Below are positions 60,724-64,000 of a stretch of DNA of 64,000 bases, piece by piece. The notes below the pieces were generated by a model. The model made no database searches and was not told the origin of the DNA. It saw only the letters and a list, made by a program, of their open reading frames with translations. Both the position numbers and the translations under genes were made by a program. The stretch's first letter is position 1, and the number at the start of each line of letters is the position of its first letter. Source of the stretch: Ralstonia sp. NFACC01 (lineage in GTDB: Bacteria; Pseudomonadota; Gammaproteobacteria; Burkholderiales; Burkholderiaceae); assembly GCF_900115545.1 (NCBI RefSeq), contig NZ_FOWV01000002.1:310001-374000 (forward strand), given 5' to 3'.

Positions 60724-63391
60724 ATGCCTGTGCGCGGCTTCGACTGCGCAGCAACTCTTCCAGCGCCGACACTTCCAGCGGCCGCCCAAACAGGAAACCC
60801 TGCACCTCGTCGCACGCATGTGCAGACAAGAAAGCCGATTGCTCTGGGGTCTCCACACCCTCGGCCGTGACCGTCATGTTCAGTGCGCGGGCCATCGCGA
60901 TGATGGTCTTGGTGAGCGCCACGCAGTCGGCCACCCCGGGTACGCCGCTGATGAACGATCGATCGATCTTGATGTTGTGGATCGGCAAGCTGCGCAGGTA
61001 TGACAGCGACGAGAACCCGATGCCGAAATCATCGAGCGAGATGCGCACGCCCCGCGCGGCCAGACTCATCAGCAAACGCTGTGTCGATTGCCGGTCGGCC
61101 AGCAGCACGCTTTCCGTCAACTCCAGCTCCAGCCGGCCCGGCGCCATGCCCGACGCCTTGAGCGCCTCGTCGACGTCGCGCTCGATCACGCCGGCATCGC
61201 ACTGCCGCGCGGACACATTTACCGCCATACGCCCCGTGAAGCCGAATTTGCGCGCCCATGCCTCGCCCTGCGCGCAGGCTTGCATGAGCGCCCAGCGGCC
61301 AAGTTCGAGGATGTAGCCCGACTCTTCCGCCACGTCGATGAACTCGGTGGGCGACACCGCGCCCAGCTCGGGGTCGGACCACCGCATCAGCGCCTCGACC
61401 GCCACCAGTTCGCCAGAGTCCAGCGCGTACTTGGGCTGATACACCAGCCGCACCTGACCGCGCCCGAGCGCACGCCGCATGCGCTCGTTGAGTGTGAAGC
61501 GGCGCAGCATCTGTGTTTCCAGCGTGCGCGAATACCGGGTGATGCGGTTGCGGCCGCTTTCCTTGGCGCGGTACATGGCGGCTTCAGCATGGCTGACCAG
61601 CGAAGCCGCATCGGCGCCATCTTCCGGGTAGGCCGCTACGCCAATGCTGGCTGACAGATGCACCTCGCGCTCGCCGCCGGTAAACGGGCGGGCCAGCGCG
61701 TCGAGCACCTGTTGCGCGAGTGTGTCGGCGGCGCTCGGATCATCGATGGCCACGCAAAACTGATCGCCCCCCAGGCGTGCCAGCAAGGCGCGCTGACCCG
61801 CCTGGCTGCGGATGCGCTGCGCCGCCATGTTCAGCACCTGGTTGCCCACGTGGTGCCCCATCGCCTCGTTCACGGTTTTGAAGTGGTCGAGCCCGATATA
61901 CAGCAGCGCGGATTCGCCCGTGGACGGCAGCGTCAGCCGCGCATCGAGCCGCTCGATGAACGCCGCCCGATTGGGCAGACCCGTGAGCGAATCTTTGGTC
62001 TCCAGCAGACGAAGTTGCTCGTAAGCGGAGCGCTCGGCCGTGATATCGGTAAAGATGACCAGCACCGCATGCGGTGAGGCACTGTCCGGTGAGAACATCG
62101 GCAACACCGATTCACGCAGCCACACGATCTGCCCATTCCCGGCCGGCACACCCACAACGACGTTGCTGATTGCGCGCCCCGTGCGGGCGGCCAGCGTGGA
62201 GGGCCATGCGGCGCGCGGCAGGATGGCGCCGTCTTCGCCCAGCATCATGTCGTTCAGTGCCACACGGGGGCGGCCTTTCCATGATGCGCCGGACATGCGC
62301 AGAATCTCGGCCGCGCTGCGGTTGTACGACAGCACGCGGCCATCGGTGGACAGCGTCAGCACGCCCTCGCTCAAATGATTGACGACCAGCCGGTACTGAT
62401 CGCGCAGCTCGCGGGCCTGGCGATATTCATTCTCCAGGCGCAGCAGCTTGACCAACGCGGCGATGTAGCGGCCGCACTCCGCGCGCAACGTTGAGTCGTC
62501 GGGCGGGTTGGCAGTTGGGAAGAAGAGGCAGAGCAGATCATCGGCGACGGCCATGCCGCCATGCTGGGCCGGGATGCGGCACAGCCATGTCGGCTGCGCG
62601 GTATCCAACACGCGGACGACCGCTTCGCGCAAAGCCGCGGGCGCATTGGTTTCGCGAATCAGTTCGATGGGCGCCAGCTCATTGAGCAGCGGTGCGATGC
62701 GGGCCAGTTCGATATCGAACTCACCCTGTGCTGCGGTGGGCAGGTGCGCTGCGTGATCGTCGCGCAATGCCAACTTGGCCCGGGCACGCTGCGTGCCATA
62801 GAGCCTCGCGCGCCCCGAGACGACGCGCACCACCACGCACAGCGCCGACGGCAAGGCCGCTTCCAGCGCCCGCAGCGCGGCATGCAACCGCTCGCCCAGC
62901 GACGCGGCGGACGGCAGCGTGGAAAGCAGATGATCGAGATGCTCGTGCGGCAGCGCTGCACCAATGGCCTCGGCGCTCAGCACGCGTTCGCCGGCCTTGC
63001 CAGGCAGCTGCGCATCGAGCGGCAGCGGCAATCCGTGCACGACAACCTGCTGCGCCGGCAGCCCGTCAAAGCGGGTCGGCGTGACCGTCAGCCGAACGCT
63101 GACCACCTCGTTGGAATCGCCTGCGGAAAGGGCTGAGACAAGTTGTGCTGGCGATATGGCCCCAGCATCGGGCTGGCTTACATCGGCGTCTTCGCCGGTA
63201 TGCGTCTCCAGCCACGTGGGCATGTCCTGGAAGAAGCGCGAGAAGGGCTCGCCAAGCAGTTGATCGGCCGACAGCGCCCGCACCATGCAGACGCCCGCCG
63301 CATTGGCAAAGACGATGCGGCCTTCGAGCACCACATAGAGCGGAACCGGAAGGCTCTGCGCCGACAACGGGTAGGAAATTTCGTCTGGCAT
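60722..63391 (-). CDS. PAS-GGDEF-EAL protein, predicted c-di-GMP phosphodiesterase
   Basis: An 889-residue cytoplasmic signalling protein. A PAS-like domain starts near residue 10, a GAF-like middle region covers about 150-310, and a second PAS (about 320-450) precedes GGDEF (about 460-625) and EAL (about 640-885). The GGDEF motif is altered to GGDQF (541-545) and no RxxD site precedes it, so cyclase activity is doubtful. The EAL domain keeps EALMRW (from 666), NVSARQ, ELTES, DDFGIGFSS, KIDRSF and AEGVET. The ATG at 63391 is preferred over 63430 because of GGAG. It probably degrades c-di-GMP with GGDQF as a GTP sensor. Confidence 0.9.
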   Translation of the reverse strand: MPDEISYPLSAQSLPVPLYVVLEGRIVFANAAGVCMVRALSADQLLGEPFSRFFQDMPTWLETHTGEDADVSQPDAGAISPAQLVSALSAGDSNEVVSVRLTVTPTRFDGLPAQQVVVHGLPLPLDAQLPGKAGERVLSAEAIGAALPHEHLDHLLSTLPSAASLGERLHAALRALEAALPSALCVVVRVVSGRARLYGTQRARAKLALRDDHAAHLPTAAQGEFDIELARIAPLLNELAPIELIRETNAPAALREAVVRVLDTAQPTWLCRIPAQHGGMAVADDLLCLFFPTANPPDDSTLRAECGRYIAALVKLLRLENEYRQARELRDQYRLVVNHLSEGVLTLSTDGRVLSYNRSAAEILRMSGASWKGRPRVALNDMMLGEDGAILPRAAWPSTLAARTGRAISNVVVGVPAGNGQIVWLRESVLPMFSPDSASPHAVLVIFTDITAERSAYEQLRLLETKDSLTGLPNRAAFIERLDARLTLPSTGESALLYIGLDHFKTVNEAMGHHVGNQVLNMAAQRIRSQAGQRALLARLGGDQFCVAIDDPSAADTLAQQVLDALARPFTGGEREVHLSASIGVAAYPEDGADAASLVSHAEAAMYRAKESGRNRITRYSRTLETQMLRRFTLNERMRRALGRGQVRLVYQPKYALDSGELVAVEALMRWSDPELGAVSPTEFIDVAEESGYILELGRWALMQACAQGEAWARKFGFTGRMAVNVSARQCDAGVIERDVDEALKASGMAPGRLELELTESVLLADRQSTQRLLMSLAARGVRISLDDFGIGFSSLSYLRSLPIHNIKIDRSFISGVPGVADCVALTKTIIAMARALNMTVTAEGVETPEQSAFLSAHACDEVQGFLFGRPLEVSALEELLRSRSRAQA

Positions 63392-63530
63392 CCCGCGCTC
63401 CAACCTGAGGTATCGCCCGTCCTCTCTCATTAAGCGTGGACTTCGGAGGCGCGCAATAAGAACGCGCCGTCTACCGGAAGTCGGGGGCAGTGCTGTTCAT
63501 GATGCGCAAAACTCGTGCGCGGCGCAAAGT

Positions 63531-63890
63531 CTAGTTTGTGGTCGATACAACACATTCCGGATTCGCTTTGTCGGCCCCGCTGTTGTTCTTATGGGTTGCG
63601 GGTTTCAAAACGGCTTGCTGCGGCTGGGCTGAGGGCGCTGATCCTATTTCAGTATCCACGCCATTTCTACCTTGCTGCGTGGCGAAATGCTGATCTATCC
63701 AGCAATGCGTCAGTGCCAACCCGATTGCACACATCAAAACGCATGTTCCCATTGTCAGGATGAAATAAGCGCTGATCCGTTCGACTGAACGTTCGGGAAA
63801 GAAAAAGGTCGCGGCGGCAAAGAGGATGCCTGCCAGTACGCCAACAAGCAAAGGCAGATAGTAAAAACGACGCGGCAAGGGCGTATTCAT
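63531..63890 (-). CDS. small two-helix membrane protein of unknown function
   Basis: A 119-residue protein starting at 63890 (MNTPLPRRFYYLP). Two hydrophobic segments are visible (about 12-30, LPLLVGVLAGILFAAATFF, and about 42-63), followed by a polar tail rich in Gln, Ala and Asn. Base composition is lower in G+C than the neighbours, suggesting recent acquisition or weak constraint. No family is recognised. The remaining 110 bases of the window carry nothing identifiable. Confidence 0.55.
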   Translation of the reverse strand: MNTPLPRRFYYLPLLVGVLAGILFAAATFFFPERSVERISAYFILTMGTCVLMCAIGLALTHCWIDQHFATQQGRNGVDTEIGSAPSAQPQQAVLKPATHKNNSGADKANPECVVSTTN

Positions 63891-64000
63891 TGTTGTCTCG
63901 TCCAACTGCAACCATGAGGGTGGTGCTTTGAATCGATTTACTGACAAACCCGAATGGGCATGCCATGGCGGATCCAATCGCGTTGCATGGCAGACGCGCA

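Overview
The window is GC-rich, gene-dense DNA from a betaproteobacterium, most likely Burkholderiaceae and probably Ralstonia or a close relative. The basis is general: very high G/C at third codon positions, many LysR, AraC, IclR and TetR regulators, HcnABC-type amine dehydrogenase genes, and a CadR-type metal regulator. No rRNA, tRNA, CRISPR array, insertion sequence or phage gene was seen. About 48 protein genes are supported, plus short leader ORFs and regulatory sites.

Region 1 (1-17.2 kb) is dominated by what looks like a lysine/pipecolate catabolic locus. An eight-gene minus-strand operon (10943 down to 2635) encodes a polyamine-type ABC importer, a three-subunit HcnABC-like FAD/Fe-S amine dehydrogenase, a binding protein and an ALDH7 dehydrogenase (AmaB-like). 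A second minus-strand operon (16108 down to 11987) encodes an HglS-type 2-oxoadipate decarboxylase, a 2-aminoadipate-type aminotransferase and a D-2-hydroxyglutarate dehydrogenase. Read in order they would carry pipecolate or piperideine-6-carboxylate to 2-oxoglutarate. IclR and LysR genes flank the operons.

Region 2 (17.3-27.2 kb) holds a multi-PAS diguanylate cyclase, a PadR regulator with a perfect FNR/ANR-type box in the long upstream gap, a nitronate monooxygenase with a SnoaL-like protein, a universal stress protein, and a LysR/split-AtuA/CitMHS operon that probably handles a tri- or dicarboxylate.

Region 3 (27.4-39.4 kb) has an RBBP9-like hydrolase, a Cd/Zn/Pb P-type ATPase behind a textbook MerR-family promoter, the cognate CadR-like regulator next to a Cys-rich metal-binding protein, a DUF4139 protein, leuA with a leucine leader-peptide region, an IorAB molybdenum hydroxylase, and an Ohr/MocA-like gene pair.

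Region 4 (39.8-60 kb) is accessory: an MHS-family transporter, two tandem AraC paralogues whose promoter regions are also duplicated, a GT1 glycosyltransferase and a large autotransporter. These are followed by a four-gene operon (TPR-sulfotransferase, TPR-GT9-like glycosyltransferase, hydrolase, APS kinase) that could sulfate or glycosylate a surface product. Then come an AraC gene, a GMC oxidoreductase, a Baeyer-Villiger monooxygenase fused to an esterase, and a TetR regulator. A gene-poor gap at 59947-60450 carries four DnaA-box-like sequences.

Region 5 (60.4-64 kb) has a small glycine-zipper lipoprotein, a bidirectional terminator, a PAS-GGDEF-EAL protein with a degenerate GGDQF site and intact EAL motifs, and a small two-helix membrane protein.
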